DNA of 64,000 nucleotides from Pyrinomonadaceae bacterium (GCA_017983495.1 JAGOBH010000003.1:186001-250000), one strand, 5' to 3'; counted from the first letter of the stretch, positions 17,168 to 27,021 are shown. Notes: generated by a model from the sequence alone, not told the origin. Numbers and translations: made by a program.

Positions 17168-18979
17168 ATGAAGCTACGCTGGCGATTTGGCATCATTGCA
17201 GGTTTGTTTTTGGCGGTCTTTGCGCTGTATCCGCAGATGAAGATGGTCTATCTTCGCGGGGCGGAATGGCAGGGACATTATGCCTACAACGATGTTGACG
17301 AGGTTGCCTACGCCTCGTATCTCAGCGCATTGATCGACGGCCGCCCGCGAAAGAACGACCCGTATACGGGCCGCGACGATTCGGCTCAGGACCCGCAGCC
17401 CGAATCGCTGTTTTCGATACAGTTTGCGGCGCCTTACACTATCGCCATTCCGGCGCGTGTCTTTGGCATCGGAGCGCCGTGGGCGATGACGCTGGCCGGA
17501 GCGTTTGCGGCTTTTGCGACGGCATTTGTCATATTCTGGCTGATCGGGATGATCATGGGCGATAACTGGTACGCGATGGCGGGCAGTCTGTTCGTGCTTG
17601 CCGGAGGTGCGCTCTTTGCGGGCGAAGGGGCGATCGGCGAGATACTTGGGACCAGTTACTCGTATCCTTATTTTCCCGGATTTCGCCGATACATACCGGC
17701 GATGGCGTTCCCGGCGTTCTTCGGACTCATCGCGCTCGTTTGGAAACTGCTCGCGGGTGACGACGAAGGCAACCGTAGATCGGCCGGCTACACGCACATC
17801 TTGCTGATCGCGGCGGCGGCGTGTTGTTTTGGCTACACGGTGTTTTCCTATTTCTACGTTTGGACCACGGCGGCGGCGTGGCTGGCCGGCCTCGTGCTAA
17901 CGTTGCTGTTGCTGCGGCCTGAGGGCGTCTGGACGGACTTAAAGCGGCTGGCGATACTCGGAGCCGGCTGTGCGTTGTTCCTCGTTCCGTACGCATATTT
18001 GCTGTCGCGGCGTTCGCATACGATGGACGACGTCCAACTGCTCGTCCTGACGCACGCCCCCGATCTCTTTCGCGTGCCCGAGCTGATCAGCTACGCGGTC
18101 TTCGCGATCATTTTCTCGTCGGTACTGCTCGGCAAGCTCGAACTGCGTTCTCGCCCGACCGTCTTTGCTATTTCACTGGCTCTCGTTCCGATCGCGGTGT
18201 TCAACCAGCAGGTCATCACCGGGCGTGCGCTGCAGCCGATCCATTACGAGGTGTTCATCGGCAACTACGTCGCCGGGCTCGCACTTGTCGTCACGGTCGG
18301 CCTGCTGATCCGCGGTGCGGCACCGGCAAAGCTGCGGGCGGTGTTCGGCGTGGTCGCGATCGTGGCTGCGGCATGGGGTTTTGTCGAGTGTCATTACACG
18401 GTGCGGATACTTGATGAGGTCAACGTCCTCCGCGACCAGCAGATGCCCGTCGCGCGGCGTTTGACCGAGCTTGCCGGCGACGCACCCGACCGGTTTCAGC
18501 AGGTCGTCATGCATTACGGGATTGCCGAGGGCGACGATCTGCCGACGATCGCTCCGCAGGCGACGCTGTGGGCTCGTCATCAGCATGTGTTTGCGGGTGT
18601 GACCTGGGACGAGAACAAGCAGCGTTATTATCAGTATCTCTACTATCAGGGCACGACGCCGAAACAGCTTGCAGACGGGATGAAAAAGGGTGACGATTTC
18701 GTCTCGGTGATCGCTCTCTTTGGCTGGGGACGTCACACGGACCGTCTAAATTCGGCCTATAAGCCGCTGACCTTTGGCGAGATCGATGTCGAGGTGCTCA
18801 AATATACCGAGTACATACGCACCTTTGACCCGGCACGTGCCGGCAACAGGCCGCTGGATTATGCGATCGCCGATGCCGAATACATGCCCGACTTTGCAAA
18901 CATCGACCGCTGGTACGAACGCGACGCCGGCGAAACGCACGGCAAATTCATCCTCTTCCGCTTAAAGCTCCGCCAATAG
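17168..18979 (+). CDS. Polytopic membrane protein, possibly GT-C type glycosyltransferase
   Basis: 603 residues. A first membrane helix (residues 7-22) is followed by a periplasmic loop with an acidic start (YNDVDEVAYASYLSALIDG), then about ten hydrophobic segments to about residue 410, and a soluble C-terminal domain of some 190 residues. An acidic motif in the first loop plus a multi-span body and a periplasmic tail is the layout of GT-C glycosyltransferases that use lipid-linked sugars. No family signature is recognised, so this is a structural suggestion. Confidence 0.5.
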   Translation: MKLRWRFGIIAGLFLAVFALYPQMKMVYLRGAEWQGHYAYNDVDEVAYASYLSALIDGRPRKNDPYTGRDDSAQDPQPESLFSIQFAAPYTIAIPARVFGIGAPWAMTLAGAFAAFATAFVIFWLIGMIMGDNWYAMAGSLFVLAGGALFAGEGAIGEILGTSYSYPYFPGFRRYIPAMAFPAFFGLIALVWKLLAGDDEGNRRSAGYTHILLIAAAACCFGYTVFSYFYVWTTAAAWLAGLVLTLLLLRPEGVWTDLKRLAILGAGCALFLVPYAYLLSRRSHTMDDVQLLVLTHAPDLFRVPELISYAVFAIIFSSVLLGKLELRSRPTVFAISLALVPIAVFNQQVITGRALQPIHYEVFIGNYVAGLALVVTVGLLIRGAAPAKLRAVFGVVAIVAAAWGFVECHYTVRILDEVNVLRDQQMPVARRLTELAGDAPDRFQQVVMHYGIAEGDDLPTIAPQATLWARHQHVFAGVTWDENKQRYYQYLYYQGTTPKQLADGMKKGDDFVSVIALFGWGRHTDRLNSAYKPLTFGEIDVEVLKYTEYIRTFDPARAGNRPLDYAIADAEYMPDFANIDRWYERDAGETHGKFILFRLKLRQ

Positions 18980-18980
18980 G

Positions 18981-19012
18981 CAAAAAAATAGACCGCCCTC
19001 GAAAGGACGGTC
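18981..19012 (-). terminator. Rho-independent terminator for the 82-aa gene
   Basis: Read on the minus strand, GACCGTCC pairs with GGGCGGTC over a TTTCGA loop and is followed by TATTTTTTT. It lies just after the stop of the minus-strand gene ending at 19046. Confidence 0.7.
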
Positions 19013-19045
19013 GAAATTGGTATTACTATTAATTATTAAAACTAC

Positions 19046-19294
19046 TTAAGCTGCGAGCAGGTCATTTGACGTTTCCGCAAATACCCTGCGTCCATTCAGT
19101 GCGTCATCGATGATCTCACGAACGGCTGACGCATCCGGATTGACATCCATACGGACACAAGCCCTCAGATGTCTAATTATGCCTTCCGTCGCGATTTCCA
19201 ATGTGTCACCTGACAATTTTGAAAAACGGCGTGCTTGGATATGGTCAATCTGCAAGACTCGATCTTGCAAACTCATTGGTCTAGCTGCTGCCAC
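19046..19294 (-). CDS. Small soluble protein, unknown function
   Basis: 82 residues from a GTG start at 19294 with AAGGAG about nine bases upstream, which supports this start over ATG 19276. The sequence is helical and charged (SLQDRVLQIDHIQARRFSKL, then DASAVREIIDDALNGRR). It has its own terminator downstream. The mix of hydrophobic and basic residues could fit a small DNA-binding or antitoxin-like protein, but no family is recognised. Confidence 0.5.
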   Translation of the reverse strand: MAAARPMSLQDRVLQIDHIQARRFSKLSGDTLEIATEGIIRHLRACVRMDVNPDASAVREIIDDALNGRRVFAETSNDLLAA

Positions 19295-19520
19295 GTTTTA
19301 TTCTCCTTTTCAATTAATCTATCTCACTTTCGGGAGATCCCGTCTCAACACTCTCGTATGAAACGGCCGCTCGGCGTTATGAAACACGTGCGGTTTAAAT
19401 AAGTTGAAATCCTCAACAGTTACGTCGTCGGGATAATGCGCCAGTTATCTTCGTTTCAACCTGTAAGAAGATGTTAACAGAGACTTAAGCGATTTGTCAC
19501 TACTTTTTTTTTGCGAAAAG
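19295..19520. other. Intergenic region, no gene seen
   Basis: Holds the ribosome binding site and presumably the promoter of the 82-aa gene, then AT-rich DNA leading to the HU terminator region. No coding frame or repeat was recognised. Confidence 0.4.
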
Positions 19521-19580
19521 CCACTTTTTTTCAAAAAAGTGGTCAAAACGCCGAAACGGCAGACCACAAGGCCTGCCGTT
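19521..19580 (-). terminator. Double hairpin after the HU gene
   Basis: On the minus strand, AACGGCAG pairs with CTGCCGTT (19555-19580), followed by a second hairpin of CCACTTTTTT and AAAAAAAGTGG (19521-19542). The second is T/A-rich. Together they probably end the HU transcript. Confidence 0.6.
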
Positions 19581-19612
19581 TACGGAAATTCTGACTACAA
19601 GGTAGTGTGGTC

Positions 19613-19894
19613 TTAGCTGACCGCGTCCTTCATAGCTTTGCCAAGACGGAACTTGACGGTGGTCTTTGCCGGGATCTTGATGGTAGCACCGGTTGCCGGG
19701 TTGCGACCTTCGCGTGCCTTACGGGTTGCTTTGACCAATTTGCCAAAGCCCGGCAGGGTGAATTCGCCGTTCTTTTTTACTTCGCTGGTGGCGAGAGCTG
19801 CCAGAGCGTCAAACATACCTTTAACGTCGGTTTTCTTGCAGCCTGTGGTTTCAGACAAGCTGTTGATGATTTCCGTTTGTGTCATACGAGCCAT
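19613..19894 (-). CDS. hup: HU family histone-like DNA-binding protein
   Basis: 93 residues. HU dimers bend and compact DNA. The N-terminal helices (MTQTEIINSLSETTGCKK), the EFTLPGFGKLVKATRKAREG turn and the DNA-binding arm GRNPATGATIKIPAKTTVKF with its conserved Pro are intact. A GGAGG sequence 11 bases upstream supports ATG 19894. It lies between its hairpin terminator and tRNA-Pro. Confidence 0.95.
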   Translation of the reverse strand: MARMTQTEIINSLSETTGCKKTDVKGMFDALAALATSEVKKNGEFTLPGFGKLVKATRKAREGRNPATGATIKIPAKTTVKFRLGKAMKDAVS

Positions 19895-20012
19895 AAGTTA
19901 AGTAACCTCCAAGTGTGATTGTGAATATAAGTACTTCTTCTTCAGTGAATTGTTTTGCCAATTGGTGCATCGGCAAAAATGGGGGAAAACGACCAATCTA
20001 AAACAACATGAC

Positions 20013-20089
20013 TGGTCGGGGCGGCAAGATTCGAACTTGCGGCCTCACGGTCCCAAACCGTGCGCACTACCAGGCTGTGCTACGCCCCG
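20013..20089 (-). tRNA. tRNA-Pro, anticodon UGG
   Basis: Folds as a 77-base cloverleaf on the minus strand: acceptor CGGGGCG/CGCCCCG, anticodon stem CACGG/CCGTG with loop TTTGGGA (anticodon TGG), T arm GCAAG-TTCGAAT-CTTGC. The 3' CCA is encoded, with discriminator A. Confidence 0.95.
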
Positions 20090-20153
20090 TCTGTCTCACT
20101 CCAGAAACGATTCCAAGTGTCGAATTCTAAGGCTGAAAATGCGTTCGGTCAAG

Positions 20154-20768
20154 TCAAACCACCGAATTATCGCGTAAAAACGGGATAATTTCGGCTAAAG
20201 CCCGTGCACGGTGGCTAATTTCGTGTTTAACGGCCGACGAAAGCTCACCAAACGTCATTTCATGCCCAACGGGAATAAAGATCGGGTCATACCCAAAACC
20301 GCCAGTTCCGCGGGGCGAATCGGCGATAGAACCGCGGCACAGACCCTCGGCCGTATAGACGATATCGCCGTTTGGTGCGGCCACGGCCATCGAGCAAACA
20401 AACTGAGCACCGCGACCTAAGCCGTCGGTTTTTTCGATCTCACCGAGCACGAGCCGCATCTTTTCGTCAAAGCCGGTATCTTCGCCGCCGTAACGGGCCG
20501 ACAGCACGCCCGGCCGTCCGCTGAGAGCGTCGATCTCGAGCCCGGAGTCGTCCGCGAGAGTGAACGAACAGGTCAGCCGTGCATATTCGGACGCCTTGAG
20601 GGCGGCATTTTCAGCAAAGGTGGCACCGGTCTCTTCGACCTCGACGATATCGTAATGGTCGGCAAGCGATAAGATCCTGATCGGAGAATCCCGCAATAGC
20701 TCGCCGATCTCACGAAGTTTGCCGGAATTGAGCGTCGCAATTACGATCTCGTTAATGTTGAAGGACAT
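20154..20768 (-). CDS. rdgB: XTP/dITP diphosphatase
   Basis: A Ham1/RdgB house-cleaning enzyme that hydrolyses non-canonical purine nucleotides (dITP, XTP) to monophosphates. It has the substrate loop [16 protein letters not shown] near the N-terminus, [15 protein letters not shown], the catalytic [26 protein letters not shown] and [13 protein letters not shown] followed by SHRARAL. Length 204 is typical. The upstream gene on the plus strand is divergent. Confidence 0.94.
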   Translation of the reverse strand: MSFNINEIVIATLNSGKLREIGELLRDSPIRILSLADHYDIVEVEETGATFAENAALKASEYARLTCSFTLADDSGLEIDALSGRPGVLSARYGGEDTGFDEKMRLVLGEIEKTDGLGRGAQFVCSMAVAAPNGDIVYTAEGLCRGSIADSPRGTGGFGYDPIFIPVGHEMTFGELSSAVKHEISHRARALAEIIPFLRDNSVV

Positions 20769-20937
20769 ATTTGAATATTAATATAGCGGACGCCGTCCCG
20801 AAAGACGATTTTTATTGCCAAACACGAGCGATTCGCGGTATAAATATTGATAGCGGTATCGTTCTACTTACCGCCTCCGCATTTTGTCCCTGAGTCGGTA
20901 CGCCACAAATTAGAATCTGTATCAACGAGACACGAAA

Positions 20938-22200
20938 ATGACCTCAATGCCCGAAATGCCGGCCGTTTTAATATCCGACCAGACAGTCGAAACCAGTATC
21001 AATAGCCAACTGTACCTGCTGGGTGCGTGGGTCGCCGGTCTCGACAGTTTTCTGTCCGGCGGCGGGGCCTCATTCGGCGACCGGCATACGCCGGGGACCG
21101 CACGAGACTACATTCGCGAACTTCGCCTGGCACGTGCGGCTCTGCAAAAATGTTCACGCCTGACTTTCACCATACTATCGTCCGACACAAGCTCCGGAGT
21201 AATGGCGGGCATCCGAGCCGAAGAGCTTCACCAGTTCGCTTCGGCCCTGCGCGATCCGCTGATGCTTGCCGAGAGCCTCAACCGTTCGGAGTCGCTCGAC
21301 CTGACCGAGTGGAACGCGTGGTGCAAGGTGTTTCTCGAGCGCTTTGCCGATGTCCCGGCGTATTCGAAGCTGATCGCACTGACCGAAAGCGGCGGCGATG
21401 AATATTTGCCCGCCTTGCTGCGTGACACTATCTACGGCAGTCTCGACCGATACAGGCCGGAGTACGAGGCAATACTGCCGCGATTTGGGCAGATATTGAG
21501 ACTCCTGGAGATCGTCGGCAAAATGCTAGCGGCCGACGAACCGTTGAAACCGGCGTTGCTCATCTTTGCCCGGATCAACGAGATGATCCAGGATCTGATC
21601 TCGTATCTCAATCACCGCGTTGAGCGTTCGGCCGACCAGACTGACGAATTTACCGGTTCGCTCGACGGTGCAGCGTACATGGCGTCGCTCGAGCTCAAAA
21701 AGGTGGTTCAGCAGGAACTCGCAGGCCTGACGATCGTTCGGCCCGCGACGACCGTCTACGCCCGGACAGAGGCTGCACACGCCTTGCTTACAGAGAGTTT
21801 TCAACAAATATTGACCGGCTTTGCCCGACAGATCGATCCGAAGACCGACGCTCTTGCTCTGTTCCCGAATTTTGAGGTGAAACTCGAGCGTTCATTGAAA
21901 TTGAGGCAGGAGATCTACGATGTTCTCAAGCTCGTTCAGCGAGCCGAGGCTGATCCGGAAAAGAGCAACATTAGCGTGCTTAATAATGCACTATTGTCTT
22001 ATATGGACGAGACCGTTCATTTTCTCTTCTACAAGGACACTGAGACGATCGAACGCTTTGTCGAAGAGATACTGGTCACCAATCAAAAGAAAGACCTCGT
22101 ACCGATCCTTCATCGATTCGGAGCTTATCTCGAGACGCTGTTTGCCCAGGTAAATATGCGTGCCGTTTTGGAAAAACACCCGTTTGCCGTCAGGGTCTGA
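20938..22200 (+). CDS. Helical protein of unknown function
   Basis: 420 residues, soluble and almost entirely alpha-helical by composition, with no signal peptide or membrane segment. Leucine-rich stretches such as FGQILRLLEIVGKML and FARINEMIQDLISYL suggest bundled helices. No catalytic motif or known family was recognised. It ends 17 bases before the convergent ABC permease gene. Codon use and GC look like the surrounding genes, so it is probably a resident gene. Confidence 0.55.
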   Translation: MTSMPEMPAVLISDQTVETSINSQLYLLGAWVAGLDSFLSGGGASFGDRHTPGTARDYIRELRLARAALQKCSRLTFTILSSDTSSGVMAGIRAEELHQFASALRDPLMLAESLNRSESLDLTEWNAWCKVFLERFADVPAYSKLIALTESGGDEYLPALLRDTIYGSLDRYRPEYEAILPRFGQILRLLEIVGKMLAADEPLKPALLIFARINEMIQDLISYLNHRVERSADQTDEFTGSLDGAAYMASLELKKVVQQELAGLTIVRPATTVYARTEAAHALLTESFQQILTGFARQIDPKTDALALFPNFEVKLERSLKLRQEIYDVLKLVQRAEADPEKSNISVLNNALLSYMDETVHFLFYKDTETIERFVEEILVTNQKKDLVPILHRFGAYLETLFAQVNMRAVLEKHPFAVRV

Positions 22201-22217
22201 TCTGCGGCAGTTTTGTT

Positions 22218-24743
22218 TTATTGTGACCGCAGCGTGCCGAGGGGCTTTCGGAAAAGTACGTCAAAGCTCGCCAGTACGCCGACGGCGGTTACGAGCAAGG
22301 CAGTTACAAGCACGCCGACCACGGTCGAGACCGGATCGAATTCCCAGGTAATATTCATCACGTACTTGCTGACCGCGTACGACAGAGCGACGGCAAATCC
22401 TGCGCCGATCAGGCCGGCAAGCAGGCCGAGCATTCCATATTCGACAAACAATATAGTGGCCAGAATGCGCCGCTTGGCGCCGAGCGTCTTTAGTATCGCG
22501 TTCTCATAGACACGCTGAGATTTGGTCAGGGCGATCGAGCCGATCAGGATGAGCATGCCGCTCAGCATCACAAAACTCCCGACGAACGAGATCGCCAGGA
22601 CGAAATTCTCGATCAGCCGCTGAACGGTCGCGAGTATGTCGGCGACGTCAAAGATCTGGACATTTGGAAAGCGTTCGAGCACGTCACGCTGCAGACGCTG
22701 GCGTTCGGTGGCGCCGAGATGTTTCAGAACGGTCGCGGCGTAGCTCTGAGGTGCCTTTTCAAGCACGCCCGGACGAAACACGAATACAAACGCCGTTCGC
22801 GTGTTACGCAGGTCGAGCTTTCGTATATTGCCCACACGCGCCGTCAGCTTTCGCCCCGAGATGTCGAACGTGATCGAATCGCCCGCGGTAACGCCGAGCC
22901 GTTCGGCCATGTCGTCTAGCACCGAGACCTCGGGTACGTCGCTCGGTTCGGCCGGCCACCACTCGCCGCCGATCACGGATTCGTTTTCGTCGATCTTTTC
23001 GCGGTAAGTGACGGCAAATTCACGCCCGATCTGGCCCTGCTGCTGGCGAACCTCGCGGTTCGTGTAGTCAAACGGGTTGCCGTTGACGTACGCAACGCGG
23101 GCGCGCACGGTCGGGATCGACTCGGGCTGCTCGCCGGTGCGGCTGGCGATCAGCTCACGCAGTTCGTCGTTCTGACTCTTTTGAATATCGACAAAAAAGA
23201 GGCTCGGCAGCTTTTGATTGCGGGAAAAATCAAATTCGCGAACGAGATTGGACTGCATCGACTGGACGGCAAGCACGACGAATGCCCCGAGGCCGACGGC
23301 GAGCAGGATGATCCGCGTCTGATTGCCCGGACGATAGAGCGAGTTTACCGCCTGGGTGACCGAGAACGACGAGAAGCGGCGTATTCGCCGCAGCATCCAC
23401 ATCAATAGTGCCGCCGCGGCGTAAAGCATCAGTGACGTAACCGCCAGTCCGACAAGGAAGAAAACGCCGACCTTGAACGACCCGGCCTGCCAGACGGCGA
23501 GCCCGAGCAAGCCGGCGAGCGAGACGAAACCGAAGATCCATTTCGTCCGGTCGAGCTTGCCCATGCTGGCGTTATTTTCGTCGCGGAGCAGCAGACGCGG
23601 CTTGATCGTCCGGATCTGAAGCAGCGGCAATGCCGAAAAAAGAAGTGAGATCAAAACGCCGAGCAGAACTCCCTGGCCGCCCGTCAAAGCACTAACGCCA
23701 TACGTCATTTTCGCCGGCAGAGCGTCGATGAACCGCCACTTAACAAACCACATCGCACCTTGTGCGAGTACGACGCCAAACAGGCTGCCGACAAAGCCGA
23801 GCGTCAATATTTGCAGCAGATAGACCGTGATGATCCGCGTTCCGCCGGCACCGAGACATTTTAAAACGGCGACGGTCTTTCGTTTTTGTTCGACAAACGC
23901 CCGGGCGACATTCCACACACCGACGCCGCCGAGCACGAGGATGAGCAGGCCCGTGAGAGCGAGATAATTCTCGGTCCGTGTGAACTGCTCGCCCATGTTT
24001 TCCTGCTGTTCGCGGTAGGACGCGGCGGTGATGGTCGTGCCCTTGAGGGCTTCGCGAAGCTGCTTGACGAGATCGGTCGGGTTGTCAGACGTGCGGTAGA
24101 GAATGCGGCGGCGAATGCGGCCGGTGTTTCGCGTAATGCCCGCCGCGTCAAATGCCTTTTTCTCGACAAATATACGTCCGCCGATCCGGAACCCGTTGGT
24201 CCCGCCGGGCTCTTCGTCAAACGTTGCGCGGATCGTAAATTCGCCCTCGCCGATCCGCAGCTTGTCACCGACCTTTACCTTAAGGTCCTCGAGCAATATC
24301 TCGGCGATGACCGTGCCGTTGTTCTCAAGCAGCTTGAAATCGAACGGCTGACCGCCGGACACGGTAAAATCGCCGACGAGCGGGAATGGCGGCTCGATGC
24401 CTTTTAGTTCGACAAACTTGACCGCCTCGTTCGCCTTATCGGCCGGACGCACCATGATCGCGGTCGTGATGGTCTCGTTGCGGGCCTCGACCACGCTCGA
24501 ACGTCCAATGACCTGTTCGATGCGTTCGATCTCGGTCGGAGAAAAATCGTTGGTCGAACTAAGCTCAAGATCCGCGGTCAGCAACGCCCGCGCGTCCGTC
24601 CCGACGGCCCTGGTCAGATTTTGGATCAGCGAACGCAGGGCAACGACCGACCCGACACCGAGGGCGATGCAGAGAAAGAAAAAGAGCAGACGCCGCCAGG
24701 ATGAGCGGATCTCGCGTCGAGTCAGGTTGAAGATGAATCTCAT
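22218..24743 (-). CDS. ybbP: ABC transporter permease, YbbP type
   Basis: 841 residues with ten or so membrane helices: a first helix near residue 18, an MacB-like periplasmic domain, FtsX-domain helices around residues 260-430, a second periplasmic domain and a final FtsX set (SQRVYENAILKTLGAKRRIL). This duplicated layout matches YbbP-type permeases. With the ATPase YbbA it forms a transporter whose substrate is uncertain. The divergent tesA-like gene completes the familiar ybbA-ybbP-tesA neighbourhood. A palindromic repeat separates it from ybbA. Confidence 0.82.
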   Translation of the reverse strand: MRFIFNLTRREIRSSWRRLLFFFLCIALGVGSVVALRSLIQNLTRAVGTDARALLTADLELSSTNDFSPTEIERIEQVIGRSSVVEARNETITTAIMVRPADKANEAVKFVELKGIEPPFPLVGDFTVSGGQPFDFKLLENNGTVIAEILLEDLKVKVGDKLRIGEGEFTIRATFDEEPGGTNGFRIGGRIFVEKKAFDAAGITRNTGRIRRRILYRTSDNPTDLVKQLREALKGTTITAASYREQQENMGEQFTRTENYLALTGLLILVLGGVGVWNVARAFVEQKRKTVAVLKCLGAGGTRIITVYLLQILTLGFVGSLFGVVLAQGAMWFVKWRFIDALPAKMTYGVSALTGGQGVLLGVLISLLFSALPLLQIRTIKPRLLLRDENNASMGKLDRTKWIFGFVSLAGLLGLAVWQAGSFKVGVFFLVGLAVTSLMLYAAAALLMWMLRRIRRFSSFSVTQAVNSLYRPGNQTRIILLAVGLGAFVVLAVQSMQSNLVREFDFSRNQKLPSLFFVDIQKSQNDELRELIASRTGEQPESIPTVRARVAYVNGNPFDYTNREVRQQQGQIGREFAVTYREKIDENESVIGGEWWPAEPSDVPEVSVLDDMAERLGVTAGDSITFDISGRKLTARVGNIRKLDLRNTRTAFVFVFRPGVLEKAPQSYAATVLKHLGATERQRLQRDVLERFPNVQIFDVADILATVQRLIENFVLAISFVGSFVMLSGMLILIGSIALTKSQRVYENAILKTLGAKRRILATILFVEYGMLGLLAGLIGAGFAVALSYAVSKYVMNITWEFDPVSTVVGVLVTALLVTAVGVLASFDVLFRKPLGTLRSQ

Positions 24744-24765
24744 CGTTTAGTTCGTGGTCGATTGC

Positions 24766-24851
24766 GGGAATTAACCGCAGATGACGCAGATAAAACCGAT
24801 CTATCCGGCTCTTTGATCTGCGTCATCCGTTAGATCTGCGGCTAAATTCCC
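24766..24851. repeat. Palindromic repeat, CCGCAGAT type, copy 3, overlapping the end of ybbA
   Basis: A hairpin with GGGAATT ends: the left arm contains TTAACCGCAGATGACGCAGA, and the right arm read on the minus strand GCCGCAGATCTAACGGATGA. It lies in the ybbA-ybbP operon; about 51 of its bases lie in the 3' end of ybbA and encode its last residues and stop. Confidence 0.85.
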
Positions 24852-25535
24852 ATTATTACTATTCAACGCGTCCGAGATCACACGGCCGTCCTTTAGTATT
24901 ATCTGCCGCTGGGCCCGGGCGGCGAGGGCGTTGTCGTGCGTGACGAGAACCAGTGTGACGTGGCTCTGGTCGTGCAGTTCGGTCATTAGTTCGAAGATGT
25001 GCTGGCCGTTTTTCGAATCGAGATTACCGGTCGGCTCGTCCGCCAAGAGGTACTTTGGCGAATTTGCAAAAGCACGGGCGATGGCGACTCGCTGCTGTTC
25101 GCCGCCGGACAACTCAGGCGGATAATGGTGTCCACGATTGGTCAGGTCGACCTGTTCGAGCAGGTCGTTGGCACGCGTCCGGGCATCCCTGAGCCCAAGT
25201 ATCTCCATCGGGATAAGTATGTTCTCATACGCCGTCAGGCTAGGGATCAGGTGAAACGACTGGAAAACGAAACCGATCTTTTCGCTGCGGATCTGGGCAA
25301 GCTTGTCTTCTTTTTGCGAGGTGATCTCGTCCTCATCGACAAATATCGTCCCCGACGACGGTTCGTCAAGGCCGGCGATCAGGCCCAGCAAAGTCGATTT
25401 GCCGCTGCCCGACGCTCCGGTGATCGCGACAAACTGCCCGTCCGGAATCGAGATCGAGACGTCATCGAGGATGGTCAGGTCCTCGGTTCCCGAACGAACG
25501 GTCTTGGTAACATTCTTAAGTTCGATCATAAGCAA
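24801..25535 (-). CDS. ybbA: ABC transporter ATP-binding protein, YbbA/LolD type
   Basis: 244 residues with Walker A GASGSGKSTLLGL, Q-loop VFQSFHLIP, signature LSGGEQQRVAIARAFAN, Walker B YLLADEPTGNLD and a switch LVTHD. It belongs to the MacB/LolD/YbbA group that drives FtsX-type permeases. The last ~16 residues (GNLAADLTDDADQRAG) are encoded by the right arm of a palindromic repeat, so the natural C-terminus has been replaced or extended. It lies 57 bases before ybbP on the same strand. Confidence 0.92.
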   Translation of the reverse strand: MLMIELKNVTKTVRSGTEDLTILDDVSISIPDGQFVAITGASGSGKSTLLGLIAGLDEPSSGTIFVDEDEITSQKEDKLAQIRSEKIGFVFQSFHLIPSLTAYENILIPMEILGLRDARTRANDLLEQVDLTNRGHHYPPELSGGEQQRVAIARAFANSPKYLLADEPTGNLDSKNGQHIFELMTELHDQSHVTLVLVTHDNALAARAQRQIILKDGRVISDALNSNNGNLAADLTDDADQRAG

Positions 25536-25691
25536 ATCTTAACGCATCGCCGCGAGCGATTGTATCGGCGTTCTCGAATTTGGCCCCTTCCGGTCCTCAA
25601 CGCGTTTTTTCCGCTTGCACATTTTACCGGTACAGGCTCAAATAATTATGCATCCAATAGTGCACGCCGTGCGTATTATTAGCGGAACACA

Positions 25692-26372
25692 ATGCTTAAG
25701 CTTATTCGAATATCGGTATTCATTAGTTTCATCTTTCTGGTCGCGGGGCTTGCGGGCTGTGCGGCCGGCGGTGCCAAGCCAGCGTCGAACAAACCGCTTG
25801 CCGTACCTCAGATCATTTCCGACAAGCCTAAAATTGTGGCGTTCGGTGACAGTCTGACTGCAGGCTTTGGCCTGCTGGAAAAGGAATCGTACCCGTATCT
25901 GCTGCAGGAAAAGCTGAAAGCCGACGGATACGACCTCGAGGTCGTCAACGCCGGCGTGTCGGGTGACACAACACTCGGCGGGCTCGAGCGTATCGATTGG
26001 GTGCTCGAGATGGAAAATATCAAGATCCTAATTCTCGAACTCGGTGCCAACGACCTTATGCGCGGCGTGCCCGCGGCCAAGGTCAAGGCCAACCTCGATA
26101 CGATGATCCGGAAGGCCAAGGCGAAGAACATCCGCGTCCTGCTATGCGGCATGCTCGCACCGCCGGGCGGAACGGACTATTCGCGTGATTTCACAAACAT
26201 TTTCCCGGACCTTGCGACCGAGCACAAACTCGAGTTTCTACCGTTCCTGCTTGACGGAGTCGCTCTCAAGAAAGAGCTGAATCAGGCCGACGGCATTCAT
26301 CCGAACGCCGAGGGCGAGAAGATAATGACCGAAAATGTCTATAAAGCCCTAAAGCCGATGCTCGCAAAATGA
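25692..26372 (+). CDS. tesA: TesA-like SGNH arylesterase/lysophospholipase, lipoprotein
   Basis: 226 residues. A signal peptide ends LAGLAGC, a lipobox, so the enzyme is probably anchored in the membrane rather than freely periplasmic as in E. coli. The four SGNH blocks are visible: GDSLTAGFGL (nucleophile Ser), VSGDTTLGG, LELGANDLMRG, and DGIHPNAEG with the catalytic Asp/His. It hydrolyses acyl esters or thioesters. It is divergent from ybbA-ybbP, a neighbourhood conserved in many proteobacteria. Confidence 0.9.
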   Translation: MLKLIRISVFISFIFLVAGLAGCAAGGAKPASNKPLAVPQIISDKPKIVAFGDSLTAGFGLLEKESYPYLLQEKLKADGYDLEVVNAGVSGDTTLGGLERIDWVLEMENIKILILELGANDLMRGVPAAKVKANLDTMIRKAKAKNIRVLLCGMLAPPGGTDYSRDFTNIFPDLATEHKLEFLPFLLDGVALKKELNQADGIHPNAEGEKIMTENVYKALKPMLAK

Positions 26373-26406
26373 ATCCGCAGGGGCGATTCGTTCGAAAACC
26401 ATTTTT

Positions 26407-27021
26407 ATGAAAAAACTGTTCTTTACCCTCCTGCTGACATCGGTCAGCGCATTTACAGTAGCGGCTCAGGCTAAGGCTCAGGCTCAGGCTCCGGATCCGC
26501 TTCCGGCCGCGACACCGCAGCCAACTTATGTTCGTCCGACCGCCGAAAAGCGATTTAAGCGATATGTCAAGGACACCGTCGGCCCGCAAGCGTGGATCGG
26601 GATCGTGTCGGGAGCTGCGTTCGCTACGGCATCTAACAGCCCGGAAGAATGGGGTAGGTCGGGCGAAGGATTTGGCCGGCGTGTCGCCTCGAACTTTGGG
26701 CGAAACGTTGTCCGAAACACCGTCATTTACGGCCTCGACGAGGCGCTCAAGCTCGATAGTACTTATTACCGCAGTCCTAAGAGTGGTGTCGGTTCGCGTG
26801 TCGGCAACGCGTTAATTTCGGCTGTGACGGCCCGCAAGGCAAACGGCAAGCGTACTGTCGGCATCCCGCGGATCGTCGGAACTTACACGGCTGACGTGGT
26901 CGCCAATCAGTTTTGGTATCCGGCTCGGTTCGACTGGAAGGACGGTATGAAACGCGGCGGCATCTCGCTTGCGGCCAATGCCGCGTTTAATCTTGTTCGC
27001 GAGTTCATCTTTAGAAAATAA
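26407..27021 (+). CDS. Secreted or membrane-associated protein of unknown function
   Basis: 204 residues with a signal peptide (MKKLFFTLLLTSVSAFTVAA) followed by a short alternating Lys/Gln/Ala-Pro region (KAQAQAQAPDPLP). The mature domain has Gly/Ala-rich segments such as AWIGIVSGAAFATAS and GISLAANAAFNLVREF that might insert weakly in membrane. No family recognised. It starts 35 bases after tesA and could share its transcript. Confidence 0.55.
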   Translation: MKKLFFTLLLTSVSAFTVAAQAKAQAQAPDPLPAATPQPTYVRPTAEKRFKRYVKDTVGPQAWIGIVSGAAFATASNSPEEWGRSGEGFGRRVASNFGRNVVRNTVIYGLDEALKLDSTYYRSPKSGVGSRVGNALISAVTARKANGKRTVGIPRIVGTYTADVVANQFWYPARFDWKDGMKRGGISLAANAAFNLVREFIFRK

